Of a stretch of DNA of 64,000 nt, positions 24,909 through 36,860 are shown one piece after another. The notes below the pieces were generated by a model that was not told where the DNA came from, did no database searches, and saw nothing but the letters and a program-made list of their open reading frames with translations. A program made the translations under genes and the position numbers. Within the stretch, counting starts at the first letter, position 1; each line of letters begins with the position of its first letter. Source of the DNA: Terrabacter sp. Root181 (GTDB lineage: Bacteria > Actinomycetota > Actinomycetes > Actinomycetales > Dermatophilaceae); the NCBI RefSeq assembly GCF_001428505.1, contig NZ_LMHU01000010.1:248001-312000 (forward strand). Reading direction: 5' to 3'.

Positions 24909-24925
24909 TGAAGATCATATCTTCA
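24909..24925 (-). promoter_or_regulatory. Palindrome TGAAGATCATATCTTCA over the satD -10 and start region
   Basis: Perfect 7-bp arms around CAT, AT-rich in a 70% GC context. On the coding strand it contains TATGAT (24914-24919), 6 bases from the satD ATG. A protein bound here would block the promoter of a leaderless transcript. The HTH of SatD itself is the nearest candidate ligand. Confidence 0.65.
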
Positions 24926-24928
24926 TAT

Positions 24929-25771
24929 TCAGGAAATAGAGCGCTGACCTTCATCGGAGTCCACGTCGAGCACCGGACGGCCCTCGTCGTCGACGGCGGC
25001 GTTCTCGGCCAGGTCGGTCGAGCCGCTGATGTCCATGTCGTCGCGGCGCTCGCCGGTGATCCACGCGAAGGTGCTGCCCGCGATGAGGCCGCCCACGATC
25101 GGCGCGACCCAGAAGGCCCACAGCTGCCCCGGGGCCCCGTTGCCGTTGAAGAAGGCGACGGCCGTCGAGCGGGCCGGGTTGATCGACGCGTTGCTGATCG
25201 GGATGGCGACGAGGTGCGCGAGGAGCAGGCCGAAGCCGATCGCGAGCGGGGCGAAGCCCTTGGGGGCGTCGTCCTTGGTCGCGCCGAGGATGATGTAGAC
25301 GAAGAAGGCGGTGACGAGAGCCTCGACGATGAGCACGCCGCCGAGCGCGAACCCGCCGGGGGAGTGGACGCCGAAGCCGTTGGCCGCGAGGTTGCCCGTG
25401 ACGGGACGGCCCGTCGAGGACAGCAGCCCGGCGAGCGCCCCGCCGGCCAGCAGGCCGCCGACGAGCTGGGCGCCGACGTAGGCCGGCACCTCTCGCCACT
25501 CGAAGCGCTTCGCGACGGCGATGCCGATCGTCACGGCCGGGTTGAAGTGCGCCCCGGAGACGTGCCCCACGGCATACGCCATCGTCGTGACCGCCAGGCC
25601 GAAGGCGATGGCGACACCGAGGTGGCCGATGCCGTAGTCGATGACCTGTCCGTCGAGGGTCCGGGCGACGAACTTCGCGTCGAAGATGGCCGAGCCGCAG
25701 CCGATGAAGACGAGCCAGAAGGTCCCGAGCGCCTCGACCGCGAGGCGTGAGCTCATCTTGGGGGTGTACAT
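24929..25771 (-). CDS. aqpZ: Aquaporin Z-type water channel
   Basis: 280-residue MIP-family channel with both selectivity boxes, HFNPAVTIG and SINPARSTAV, six membrane helices and a 45-residue acidic C-terminal tail. The pattern (EALGTFWLVFIGCGSA at the N-terminus, GHVSGAHFNPAV) is that of AqpZ rather than glycerol facilitators, where the second box is usually NPARD. ATG 25771 is preceded by GGAGGAG at 4 bases. A TACGCT hexamer on its strand at 25830-25835 is a possible -10. It ends 21 bases before the satD palindrome. Confidence 0.9.
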   Translation of the reverse strand: MYTPKMSSRLAVEALGTFWLVFIGCGSAIFDAKFVARTLDGQVIDYGIGHLGVAIAFGLAVTTMAYAVGHVSGAHFNPAVTIGIAVAKRFEWREVPAYVGAQLVGGLLAGGALAGLLSSTGRPVTGNLAANGFGVHSPGGFALGGVLIVEALVTAFFVYIILGATKDDAPKGFAPLAIGFGLLLAHLVAIPISNASINPARSTAVAFFNGNGAPGQLWAFWVAPIVGGLIAGSTFAWITGERRDDMDISGSTDLAENAAVDDEGRPVLDVDSDEGQRSIS

Positions 25772-25889
25772 CGGGCTCCTCCAGCAGGGACGTCGAGGCC
25801 GAACCACACGGGACGCTCCCGGTGCTCGCAGCGTAGTGGACCCTCCCGGTCCCACCGGGGGATGCGACGGGCGCCCGGCGCGTACGCCG

Positions 25890-27626
25890 TCAGCGCCGCT
25901 CGAGCACCGTGCCCACGCCCGGGACCACCCGCTGGACGGGGTATGCCGTCGCGAGCCACGCGCGCAGCGGGTCGCGTCCCGCCCACGCGGCGGCGCCCCC
26001 GGCCCGCGCGTCCGCCGCCGCCGTGACGACCACGACGTCCGGGGTGCGTCCGGTCCGCGCGAACCAGTCGAGGACCCACCGGTTGGCTGCCCCGTGGTCC
26101 TCGAGCCACACCGACGGGGTCGCCATCGGGCCGTTCGCCGCCAGGTAGCCGCCGGAGGCGCCGAGCAGCAGCACGGGACGCCCTCCCCGGGTCAGGTCGG
26201 CGACCGTGGTCGACAGGGCGGTGATCCCGGAGGCCCGGTCGGCGGTGGTGACCAGCCCCGCCCACGGTCCCGTCGCGATCCGGGTGTCCACCCGGAGCGA
26301 GCCGGGCTCGTCGAACGGGAGGGAGAGCAGCCCGAGAGCCATCGCGACCGCGGGGAGCGCGGCCAGTGCGCGGATCGCTCGCGACCGGGGCTCCGTGACG
26401 AGCAGACCGGCCACCGTCGACCACTGGACGACGAGGACGAGCAGGAGCCCGCCGAGGGCCGCGCCGTGCACGGAGTACCGCGGGCCGGAGTTGGTGGTGG
26501 CGGCGACGACGGTCGCGGCCACAAGCGCGGGCAGGGCGGCAGCGACGAGGTCGCCGATGTCCCCGCGGCGACGCGACCAGTGCAGCTCGGCCAGGACGGG
26601 CAGTAGGAGGATGACGACGAGGAGGGACTCGAGGGCGGCCACGGTGTTGCCGAACCACAGCTGCGGCAGGTAACCGAGCGCGGCCGCGACGGTCACCGCG
26701 GTGGCCCACGCGACGCCGCCCGCGCTGGCACCGACCCGGACCGCGCGCCACTCCCGGCGGACGCACCCGGCCGCGGTCAGCCCGAGGCAGGCGAGCAGCG
26801 GCCAGTAGAGCGGGAACCGCACCATCTCGTACGTCCCGACCGCCCGCCCCAGCCGCCCGAGCGGCGACAGCCCGTCACCGCGGACCTCCAGCAGGTAGCG
26901 CACCGTGTCCGCGACCGGCGTGGGTCCGGCCACGAGCAGCACCCACGCGGCGGCCACCGCGACGAGGCCTCCGCTCGTCGCCAGGGCCACGACCCGGGGA
27001 CGGGTGCCCTGCACCCGTACGACTCCGACGGTGAGGGCAAGGGCGAACGCCGGTGCCAGCTGAGGGCTCGAGACGACGCCCATGGCGGTCGCCACCCCGA
27101 GGACGGCCGCCCACGCGGACGATCGCCTCTCCCGGAGGGCGATTCCGGCGGCCGCCGCGAGGACGAGGGCGAGCACCGGCACGGAGCTGTAGCTGATGAG
27201 CGGCAGCTGGTACGGCAGGCCGAGGAGCGCCGCGACGGTGGCGACGGCGGCGGGACCCGCGGCATACCTCGTGCGCAGCGCGCGTGCCGTCACCACTGCG
27301 ACGACCGCGGCGAGCGCGACGAACCAGACGCGGGACGCGAGCACGATGCCCGTCGTCCCGACCGCGTGGTCCCACGCCCAGACGAAGGGCACGGCGAGGA
27401 ACGCGCCCGTCGCCTGCAGGTTCATCTCGTCGCCCAGGGCCGAGTCGCCGCGGGAGAGGCGCAGGGCCAGCGCGACGACGTGGCCGTCGTCCTCCGCGCT
27501 CGCCCCGAGCGTCAGCCGCCACGCGAGCACGAGCGCCAGGACGATGGTGCCGGCCACCACCAACACGCGGCCGGGGCGCCGGGGCGCGCCGACGGCCTCG
27601 TCGTCGGTCTGGGTGCGCGTGGACAC
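25890..27626 (-). CDS. Large polytopic membrane protein, possibly GT-C-type glycosyltransferase
   Basis: 578 residues with about 11-12 predicted membrane helices and a C-terminal soluble part (about 440-578). The first loop after helix 1 carries an acidic segment SAEDDGHVVALALRLSRGD followed by NLQATGAFLAVPF, which recalls GT-C mannosyl/arabinosyltransferases that keep acidic residues in loop 1, but no family was recognised with certainty. GTG 27626 is chosen because the cytoplasmic stretch TRTQTDDEAVGAPRRPG then precedes helix 1. It lies directly downstream of rmlD on the same strand (140 bases apart), so a role in building or exporting the rhamnose polymer is plausible. Confidence 0.6.
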   Translation of the reverse strand: MSTRTQTDDEAVGAPRRPGRVLVVAGTIVLALVLAWRLTLGASAEDDGHVVALALRLSRGDSALGDEMNLQATGAFLAVPFVWAWDHAVGTTGIVLASRVWFVALAAVVAVVTARALRTRYAAGPAAVATVAALLGLPYQLPLISYSSVPVLALVLAAAAGIALRERRSSAWAAVLGVATAMGVVSSPQLAPAFALALTVGVVRVQGTRPRVVALATSGGLVAVAAAWVLLVAGPTPVADTVRYLLEVRGDGLSPLGRLGRAVGTYEMVRFPLYWPLLACLGLTAAGCVRREWRAVRVGASAGGVAWATAVTVAAALGYLPQLWFGNTVAALESLLVVILLLPVLAELHWSRRRGDIGDLVAAALPALVAATVVAATTNSGPRYSVHGAALGGLLLVLVVQWSTVAGLLVTEPRSRAIRALAALPAVAMALGLLSLPFDEPGSLRVDTRIATGPWAGLVTTADRASGITALSTTVADLTRGGRPVLLLGASGGYLAANGPMATPSVWLEDHGAANRWVLDWFARTGRTPDVVVVTAAADARAGGAAAWAGRDPLRAWLATAYPVQRVVPGVGTVLERR

Positions 27627-27766
27627 TGGCCCATGATGACGGGTCGGAGTGCCCAGGGAGCCCAAGCCGTGTCGTGTCCTCGACGTCCCGGGCCAGGAGT
27701 GCCCGACGGCTCCCGCACGACCGGCCCAGTCCGACGCACGTGCTGGGGGTTCGACCCCTGGTGCGC

Positions 27767-31051
<3,285 letters not shown>

Positions 31052-31106
31052 GGACTCGTCGCGGTGGCGTGACGACCTGCCCACGACGCCGCCGTCGCAC
31101 ACGGCA

Positions 31107-31112
31107 TACGCT
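31107..31112 (+). promoter_or_regulatory. -10 hexamer TACGCT of rmlA, overlapping a GTATGCCG site
   Basis: TACGCT ends 8 bases before ATG 31121. Its TAC is the end of GGCATAC (31103-31109), one of the window-wide octamers, so anything binding that octamer would cover the promoter. Confidence 0.5.
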
Positions 31113-31120
31113 GGCCGACC

Positions 31121-31999
31121 ATGAAGGGGATCATCCTCGCGGGGGGCACGGGCAGCCGGCTGCACCCGATCACGCGCGGCATCAGCAAGCAGCTCATGCC
31201 CGTCTACGACAAGCCGATGGTCTACTACCCCCTGTCGACCCTCATGATGGCCGGCATCCGCGAGGTCCTCGTCATCACGACCCCCGTCGACGTCGAGCAG
31301 TTCCAGCGCCTCCTCGGCGACGGCTCGCAGTGGGGCATGTCGATCACGTATGCCGTCCAGCCGCGCCCCGAGGGCCTCGCCCAGGCGTTCGTGCTGGGTG
31401 CCGACTTCATCGGCGACGACCGGGTGGCGCTCGTCCTCGGCGACAACATCTTCTTCGGCCCGGGGCTCGGCACCCGCCTCGCCGACCACGCCGACGTCGA
31501 GGGCGGCCACGTCTTCGCGTACCGCGTCGCCGACCCGACGGCCTACGGCGTCGTCGAGTTCGACCCCGAGGGCCACGTCATCTCCATCGAGGAGAAGCCC
31601 GAGCACCCGAAGTCGAGCTACGCCGTGCCCGGCCTCTACTTCTACGACAACGACGTCGTCGCCATCGCCCGCGACCTGACGCCCAGCGCCCGTGGCGAGC
31701 TCGAGATCACGGCGGTCAACGACGAGTACCTCCGTCGCGGCACCCTGTCGGTCAGCGTCCTGCCCCGGGGCACGGCGTGGTTCGACACCGGCACGTTCGA
31801 GGGACTCATCGAGGCGAGCCAGTACGTCCACGTGGTCGAGGTACGCCAGGGTCAGAAGATCGGCTGCGTCGAGGAGATCGCCTGGCGCAACGGGTGGCTC
31901 GACGACGAGGGCATGCGCCGGCACGCCGACGACCAGGCCAAGAGCGGCTACGGTCTCTACCTGCATGCCCTGCTCGCCGAGGGCAGGGACACCCCGTGA
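31121..31999 (+). CDS. rmlA: Glucose-1-phosphate thymidylyltransferase
   Basis: First step of dTDP-rhamnose synthesis. 292 residues with [20 protein letters not shown] (nucleotide-binding and catalytic Arg/Lys), [24 protein letters not shown] and the EKPEHPKS segment. Leaderless start. rmlC follows after 13 bases. Confidence 0.96.
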   Translation: MKGIILAGGTGSRLHPITRGISKQLMPVYDKPMVYYPLSTLMMAGIREVLVITTPVDVEQFQRLLGDGSQWGMSITYAVQPRPEGLAQAFVLGADFIGDDRVALVLGDNIFFGPGLGTRLADHADVEGGHVFAYRVADPTAYGVVEFDPEGHVISIEEKPEHPKSSYAVPGLYFYDNDVVAIARDLTPSARGELEITAVNDEYLRRGTLSVSVLPRGTAWFDTGTFEGLIEASQYVHVVEVRQGQKIGCVEEIAWRNGWLDDEGMRRHADDQAKSGYGLYLHALLAEGRDTP

Positions 32000-32012
32000 A
32001 GGCGAGGACCTG

Positions 32013-32618
32013 ATGGACATCCGCCCGCTCCGCATCGATGGAGCCTTCGAGATCACGCCCCGCCAGTTCCCCGACGACCGCGGGGTCTTCGCGGAGGGCT
32101 TCCGCGCCGACCGCCTCGCCGAGGCCATCGGCCACGAGCTGCAGGTGCGCCAGACCAACATCTCGGTCTCGTCGGCCGGAGCTCTCCGCGGGATCCACTT
32201 CGCCGACGTGCCGCCCTCGCAGGCGAAGTACGTCACGGCGACCGGCGGTGTCTTCGTCGACTTCGTCGTCGACGTCCGGGTCGGGTCCCCGACCTTCGGG
32301 CAGTGGGACTCCGTCGTGCTCGACACCCTCGACCGCCGGGCCGTCTACCTCGCCGAGGGCCTCGGGCACGCGCTCGCCTGCGTCGAGGACGGCACGGCCG
32401 TCTACCTCTGCTCCGAGGTGTTCACACCCTCGATCGAGCACGGCATCAACCCGCTCGACCCGGAGGTGGGGCTGGTCCTGCCCGACGGGTTCCAGCCGGT
32501 GATCTCGCCGAAGGACGCCGCCGCCCCGACGCTGGCCGCGGCCGCGGACGCCGGGCTGCTGCCGACGCTCGAGGCGTGCCTGGCCTACACCTCGTTGCTC
32601 GCCGGGGTGCGCCGGTGA
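32013..32618 (+). CDS. rmlC: dTDP-4-dehydrorhamnose 3,5-epimerase
   Basis: Third step of dTDP-rhamnose synthesis. 201-residue cupin: TPRQFPDDRGVFAEGF, the catalytic His in LRGIHFADVPPSQAKYV, DVRVGSPTFGQWD and the late catalytic-Tyr region VYLCSEVFTPSIEHGINP. The ATG follows GAGGACCTG. Its stop overlaps the phosphatase GTG. Together with rmlA here and rmlBD at 27.8-29.6 kb the four-gene pathway is complete. Confidence 0.94.
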   Translation: MDIRPLRIDGAFEITPRQFPDDRGVFAEGFRADRLAEAIGHELQVRQTNISVSSAGALRGIHFADVPPSQAKYVTATGGVFVDFVVDVRVGSPTFGQWDSVVLDTLDRRAVYLAEGLGHALACVEDGTAVYLCSEVFTPSIEHGINPLDPEVGLVLPDGFQPVISPKDAAAPTLAAAADAGLLPTLEACLAYTSLLAGVRR

Positions 32619-33238
32619 GGTCGGTGGGCCGGGTCCTCGTCATCTGCACGGGCAACGTGTGCCGCTCGCCCTACCTCGAGCGGCGCCTGCGGCAGCTGCT
32701 CGAGGGCCAGGACGTGCTCGTCGAGAGCGCCGGGACCCGTGCCCTCGTCGGCGCCGACATCGAGCCCGGCTCCGTGGCCGCCCTCGAGGCCGTGGGCGCC
32801 GACACCCGGGGCTTCGCCTCGCGCCAGCTCGCTCCCGCCCTGCTCGACGCCGCCGACATCGTCATCACGGCGACGCAGAAGCACCGTGCCGAAGCCGTCG
32901 CCCTGCACCCTCGAGCCCTGCGCAAGACCTTCACCCTCGGCGAGCTCGCCGACCTCGTCCGCGACGCCGACCTCGTCCGCGACGCCGATCTCGTCGGCGC
33001 CACCGACGCCCCCGACCCGTCCGCCTCCGATCCAGACACGCCGTGGGCGGCGGTCGTGGCGGAAGTCGCCCGCGGTCGCCGAGGGCTCCACCAGGCCCGG
33101 ACCGCGGCCGAATCGGACATACCCGACCCATACGGGCGCGGTTCTGCCGCTTATGACCTGATGTCGACCGAGATCGAGGCGCAGCTCCCCGTCGTCGTCG
33201 CCGCCCTCACACCGCCCGCTCGCCGACCTCCCTCCTGA
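32615..33238 (+). CDS. Low-molecular-weight protein tyrosine phosphatase
   Basis: Dephosphorylates phosphotyrosine. The P-loop VICTGNVCRSPY (Cys11, Arg17) lies at the N-terminus and the general acid is in DIPDPYG near residue 170. 207 residues, longer than the usual 150-165, because of an insert around residues 113-145 that includes a tandem DNA repeat. GTG overlaps the rmlC stop by 4 bases. It is the obvious candidate to reverse autophosphorylation of the BY-kinase at 48.2-49.6 kb, the usual Wzb/Wzc-type pairing, though the genes are 15 kb apart. Confidence 0.9.
   Translation: MRSVGRVLVICTGNVCRSPYLERRLRQLLEGQDVLVESAGTRALVGADIEPGSVAALEAVGADTRGFASRQLAPALLDAADIVITATQKHRAEAVALHPRALRKTFTLGELADLVRDADLVRDADLVGATDAPDPSASDPDTPWAAVVAEVARGRRGLHQARTAAESDIPDPYGRGSAAYDLMSTEIEAQLPVVVAALTPPARRPPS
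32951..33001 (+). repeat. Tandem 18-base repeat inside the phosphatase gene
   Basis: Two identical copies of gacctcgtccgcgacgcc (32951-32968, 32969-32986) and a diverged third partial copy. They encode DLVRDA twice, then DLVGA. In frame, so length variants would not disrupt the gene. Confidence 0.85.
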
Positions 33239-33333
33239 CTCGATCGCGGACTGCCGCGTGCGACAGGCAGCTTCGCCTCTAGCATGTCCCCCGGGGGAAG
33301 GGCCATCGGGCGTGTCGAGGGGGAGCTGCAGCA

Positions 33334-34272
33334 ATGAACAACCGAATGGCGACGGCAGGGCTCGTCGCCTTCCTCGCGGTCGACGTCGCGCTGGTCGCGC
33401 TCGCCCTGCGGTCGGGCCAGAACACCTCGCACTCACTGCCTCCGGTCTCGACGACGCGGACCGCCCCCCTGACCACGAGTCCGCCCGCGTCGGCGACGAA
33501 GAGCCCGACCCAAGGCACGACGCAGGCACCGGCCGCCAAGGCCGTCCCGGTCACCCGGCTCGTCTCGGCGCTCGACGCGGCGACGGCCTGGCGCGCCACG
33601 ACCGGCACCTGCGACACCGGTGGCGCGACGGTCGAGGTCACCGCCGACGGCGGGCAGACCTGGACCAAGCGCCGGTCACCGGCCCGAGCCCTCGCCCGCG
33701 TGCAGGCGCTGGACGAGACCCGCGCGTTCGTCATCGGTGCGGGCGGGGACTGCGTCGTCAAGCAGTACGCCTCCCGTGACGCGGGCGCGACGTGGCAGGC
33801 GCCGACGGTTGTCGTCGGTGGCTGGGCGCGCCGGCTGGACCAGCCCACTCAGGTGCTCACCCCCAAGGAGCCGGCCGCGACGCCCTGCGACAAGGCGGTC
33901 GTCCTCGACCTCTCGCGCACGTCTGCGGAGCAGGCCGAGTCGCTCTGCGCCGACGGCTCGGTCGTCGTGACCGAGGACGGCGGGACGACCTGGTCGGACT
34001 CCGGTGACGCGCCGGGCGCGGTCGCGCTCAGCAACCTGCTCGTCAACGACAGCCTGACGACGTATGCCGTCCGCATGGTCGGCGCGTGCAAGGGGGTCCA
34101 GCTCGTCAAGGTGGTCAAGGGCAGCAACGCCGAGGTCATCGCGTGCGTGCCCGTCGCCAGTCCCGAGCGCGGGACCGTCGGCCTGTCGGTCACCGAGCGT
34201 GCGGCCTGGATCGTCGCCGGCAACCAGACGTGGACCTCGCAGCGCGACCTGACGTCGTGGAAGCGGGTCTGA
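33334..34272 (+). CDS. Membrane-anchored exported protein with BNR/Asp-box repeats
   Basis: 312 residues. An N-terminal signal anchor (AGLVAFLAVDVALVALAL) is followed by a Ser/Thr/Pro-rich stalk (about 30-70) and a domain with three Asp-box-like motifs: TADGGQTWT, SRDAGATWQ and TEDGGTTWS, the hallmark of sialidase/YCF48-type beta-propellers. Propeller blades would be fewer than usual. No catalytic residues of a glycosidase are recognised. TAGCAT at 33281-33286 is a possible -10, and GGGGGAG precedes the ATG. Likely a surface sugar- or protein-binding protein; function unknown. Confidence 0.7.
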   Translation: MNNRMATAGLVAFLAVDVALVALALRSGQNTSHSLPPVSTTRTAPLTTSPPASATKSPTQGTTQAPAAKAVPVTRLVSALDAATAWRATTGTCDTGGATVEVTADGGQTWTKRRSPARALARVQALDETRAFVIGAGGDCVVKQYASRDAGATWQAPTVVVGGWARRLDQPTQVLTPKEPAATPCDKAVVLDLSRTSAEQAESLCADGSVVVTEDGGTTWSDSGDAPGAVALSNLLVNDSLTTYAVRMVGACKGVQLVKVVKGSNAEVIACVPVASPERGTVGLSVTERAAWIVAGNQTWTSQRDLTSWKRV

Positions 34273-34281
34273 CCCCGCTCT

Positions 34282-34296
34282 CCCCGCTCCGCGGGG
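34282..34296. terminator. Short hairpin between convergent genes
   Basis: CCCCGC-TCC-GCGGGG, 6 bp, in the 45 bases between the convergent stops at 34272 and 34318. Confidence 0.5.
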
Positions 34297-34317
34297 TGTG
34301 CCCGTGCCCGCCGCGGC

Positions 34318-35421
34318 CTACTGGTAGGCGTTGAGCTCGTCGTTGCGGATGGCGTCGCCGAGGTCGGCCATCTTGACCTCGTCGACGATGTCGATCGATG
34401 CGCCGGCCGGGCTCGTGCCGAAACCCGTGAAGGGCGCCGTGATGAACCGGATGTCGCCCCCGCGCAGGCCGCGGAGCGCCAGGCCCTCCGAGCGCATCGT
34501 CCCGACGTCGAGCTTCTGGTCGACCGTGAGGTTGCTCGTGGCCGCCTCGGTGAAGTCCTTGAGCTTGATCGGGTTGGTCAGCACGTCCTTGCTCACGGTC
34601 TTGAGCATGAGGGACTTGATGAAGGCGAGCTGGCGTCGACCACGGGAGATGTCGCCCTCGCTCAGCTGCTTGCGCTCGCGGACGAAGGCCAGGGCCATCG
34701 CACCGTCCATGTGCTGGGTGCCCTTGGTGAAGACGTAGGGCGGCTGGTTGCTCGACTCCTCGACGTTGACGTCGACGCCGCCGACGGCATCGGTCATCGC
34801 CTGGAACCCCTCGAACCCGACGAGCGCCACGTGGTCGATGCGCACGCCGAGCATGTTCTGCATCGTCTCGACGAGCAGCGGGGGACCACCGAACGCGTAG
34901 GCGGCGTTGAGCTTGTTCTTGCCCTTGCCCGGGATGGAGACGTAGAGGTCGCGCGGGAAGTGGATCAGGGTGACGGCGGAGTGGTCGGCCGGCACGTGCA
35001 CGAGGACCATGACGTCCGAGCGACCGCCCACGCGGCCCGGACCGGCATCGCTGCCGATGACGAGGTAGTTGGTCCCGTTGCCCGCCGGCTGCACGACCAC
35101 GTTGCCGTTCTGGTCGGTCGGCTGGCTGCCCGCCGACCCGTCGTCGGGCAGGAGCAGCTCCTGCTTCACGTTGTTGGTGACGATGTGGTTGAGCCACGCG
35201 AGGTAGCCGCCCACGGCGAGCACGGGCACGAGCAGCAGCACGAGCGCGGCCACGAGCACCTTGCGGTTGCGCTTCTTCTCGCGGCGGCCCGAGCCACCGT
35301 CGGCAGGCGAGTCTCCGTCCCAGTCGTCGCCGTCGGACCCGCCGGATCCTCCGGAGGAGCCGGCGCCGGCCGCGACCTGGGGCTCGAACAGGTCGGTGTC
35401 GCGCTCTCGGGTGCTGTCCAC
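34318..35421 (-). CDS. LytR-CpsA-Psr (LCP) family glycopolymer transferase
   Basis: Attaches lipid-linked surface polymers to peptidoglycan outside the membrane. 367 residues: cytoplasmic acidic Gly/Ser/Asp-rich N-terminus ending REKKRNRK, one membrane helix (about 55-77), then the LCP domain with NYLVIGSDAG, RSDVMVLVHVPAD, LIHFPRDLYVSIPG, KLNAAYAFGG and FVRERKQLSEGDISRGRRQ, containing the conserved Asp/Arg residues. GTG start with TAGACT 6 bases upstream (leaderless). It fits as the final ligase for the polysaccharide or for teichoic acid. Confidence 0.93.
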   Translation of the reverse strand: MDSTRERDTDLFEPQVAAGAGSSGGSGGSDGDDWDGDSPADGGSGRREKKRNRKVLVAALVLLLVPVLAVGGYLAWLNHIVTNNVKQELLLPDDGSAGSQPTDQNGNVVVQPAGNGTNYLVIGSDAGPGRVGGRSDVMVLVHVPADHSAVTLIHFPRDLYVSIPGKGKNKLNAAYAFGGPPLLVETMQNMLGVRIDHVALVGFEGFQAMTDAVGGVDVNVEESSNQPPYVFTKGTQHMDGAMALAFVRERKQLSEGDISRGRRQLAFIKSLMLKTVSKDVLTNPIKLKDFTEAATSNLTVDQKLDVGTMRSEGLALRGLRGGDIRFITAPFTGFGTSPAGASIDIVDEVKMADLGDAIRNDELNAYQ

Positions 35422-35427
35422 GGCGCA

Positions 35428-35467
35428 AGTCTAGGTGTCAGAAGCCGATCGCACGGCTGCTTACACT
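35428..35467. promoter_or_regulatory. Back-to-back leaderless promoters of the LCP gene and a membrane-protein gene
   Basis: On the minus strand TAGACT (35428-35433) ends 6 bases before GTG 35421. On the plus strand TACACT (35462-35467) ends 7 bases before ATG 35475. Only 28 bases separate the two hexamers, so the -35 regions overlap. Confidence 0.55.
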
Positions 35468-35474
35468 ATGCGCC

Positions 35475-36062
35475 ATGCCCGGAGGACTGACACGACGCGT
35501 GAGCGCCGACGTCCCCCTCGCGATCGGGGCGTCCCTGGCCTTCGTGGGCTACGTGTGGGTGCTCATGCACGCCACGGTCCCGTTGGTGACCGTCTTCGCC
35601 TTCGCCTCCGACGGTCACCCCAAGCTCTACGCCGCCTTCCTCGCGGGGCTGGCGGGCCTGCCGGGGCTGCTGCTCACCCTTCCGCGCGCGTTCACCCCGC
35701 CCAGGCCGTCGGTGCAGCCGTCGGTGCGTAGCCGTCGGCAGGCCTCGGCCCTGAGGCGCTCCTACGTGCGCACCGACGTGCTCGGACTCGCGGCCCTGCT
35801 GCTGGCCCAGGTGCCTCTGCCCGCGCCGTGGGGGCCGGCCGGCAAGGCCGCGACGATCGCCAACATCACGAAGTCGCCCGAGATCGTCGAGCTGAGCGCG
35901 ATGTTCGCGAACTACTCCCTCGCCATCTTCGCCGTCGGGATCCTCGGGGCGGTCGTCGCCAAGGTCTACAGCCACGCGGCCGCGCTTCGTGTCCTCGCGA
36001 TCATCCTCGTCGTCGGCGCCCCCGTCGTCGCCTGGCTCCTCGTGGTGCGCGCCGTCAGCTAG
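35475..36062 (+). CDS. Four-helix membrane protein of unknown function
   Basis: 195 residues with helices at about 13-33, 47-70, 98-118 and 140-193 (two close segments), and an Arg-rich cytoplasmic loop RSRRQASALRRSYVR. No recognised domain. Divergent from the LCP gene and convergent with a methyltransferase 16 bases away. Start fixed by the leaderless hexamer TACACT. Confidence 0.7.
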   Translation: MPGGLTRRVSADVPLAIGASLAFVGYVWVLMHATVPLVTVFAFASDGHPKLYAAFLAGLAGLPGLLLTLPRAFTPPRPSVQPSVRSRRQASALRRSYVRTDVLGLAALLLAQVPLPAPWGPAGKAATIANITKSPEIVELSAMFANYSLAIFAVGILGAVVAKVYSHAAALRVLAIILVVGAPVVAWLLVVRAVS

Positions 36063-36078
36063 TCGGGTGTGACAGACC

Positions 36079-36738
36079 TCAGGATGGTCGGCGCCCCACC
36101 ACGACGAAGTGCAGCCAGGTGGAGTCGGGGATGATGGCGGTCCAGGCGCGGCGTAGCGGACTACGGCGGTTCCAGCGCTCGTCGTACACGGAGTTGACAC
36201 CCTCGCACGCCGTGACCTCGAGGCCCGCCCCTTCGAACATCTCCACCATCGTCTGCCGGGTGAAGAAGCGTACGTGGGTTCGGTCCAATGTCCCGTCGTC
36301 GGTGTAGTCCCAATGGCCTCGCAGCAAGGCGATCGTCACGGGCGCGTACTGGATGCTTGGAATCGCCGCCACGACGTGACCGCCGGGGTTGAGGCGCTCG
36401 GTTGCCGACGCCAGAGTCGTCCAGGGGTCGACGACGTGCTCCAAGACATCGTTGAAGCACACGAGGTCGAACGTGTCCTCGGTTCTCAGCCCCTGCGGGA
36501 AGTACCCGTCGATTACGTCGTCGAATCCGTGGCCGGTGCGAGCCACGGCTGCCTGAGTAGGGACCGGCTCGATACCGACGATCCGCGCCTGCTCGCCCAG
36601 CGTGCGGCGAAGTGTAGGACCGAAGCCACCCTTGCCGCACCCGACCTCGAGCACCGAGCGCGCGCCGGTGGGGATGAAGGGTGCGACATCCAGCCGTGGG
36701 TTGTCGTGATAAAGGTCCTGCTGCGGAAGGTCGGTCAC
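36079..36738 (-). CDS. Class I SAM-dependent methyltransferase
   Basis: 219 residues. SAM-binding motif I SVLEVGCGKGGFGPTL, motif II RIVGIEPVP and motif IV FDLVCFNDVLEHVVDP, followed by LNPGGHVVAAIPSIQYAPV, as in Methyltransf_23-type enzymes common in polysaccharide loci. GTG 36738 (VTDLPQQDLYHDN) is chosen: TAGATT ends 7 bases upstream and homologues begin near here. The next gene (GT2) is divergent. Probably methylates a sugar or lipid-linked intermediate. Base composition of 36.1-37.7 kb is slightly less GC-rich than neighbours. Confidence 0.85.
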   Translation of the reverse strand: MTDLPQQDLYHDNPRLDVAPFIPTGARSVLEVGCGKGGFGPTLRRTLGEQARIVGIEPVPTQAAVARTGHGFDDVIDGYFPQGLRTEDTFDLVCFNDVLEHVVDPWTTLASATERLNPGGHVVAAIPSIQYAPVTIALLRGHWDYTDDGTLDRTHVRFFTRQTMVEMFEGAGLEVTACEGVNSVYDERWNRRSPLRRAWTAIIPDSTWLHFVVVGRRPS

Positions 36739-36860
36739 GTCATGGAATCTACTGGCCCGTGGAGCGCAGCGGGCTGCCATGTCGCGCGCGCAAGGTCGGT
36801 GGAGGCTAGCCACGACCTCTTGGTGGCGTGCGCGAGGCAGCACTGCGCTACTTTCATCTG

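Noticed and set aside
27743-27762. tRNA T-arm-like sequence (GGGGGTTCGACCCC)
   Set aside because: No matching acceptor, D or anticodon stems within 75 bases on either strand; the T-stem itself does not pair in the standard register. It is probably part of a weak hairpin after rmlD.
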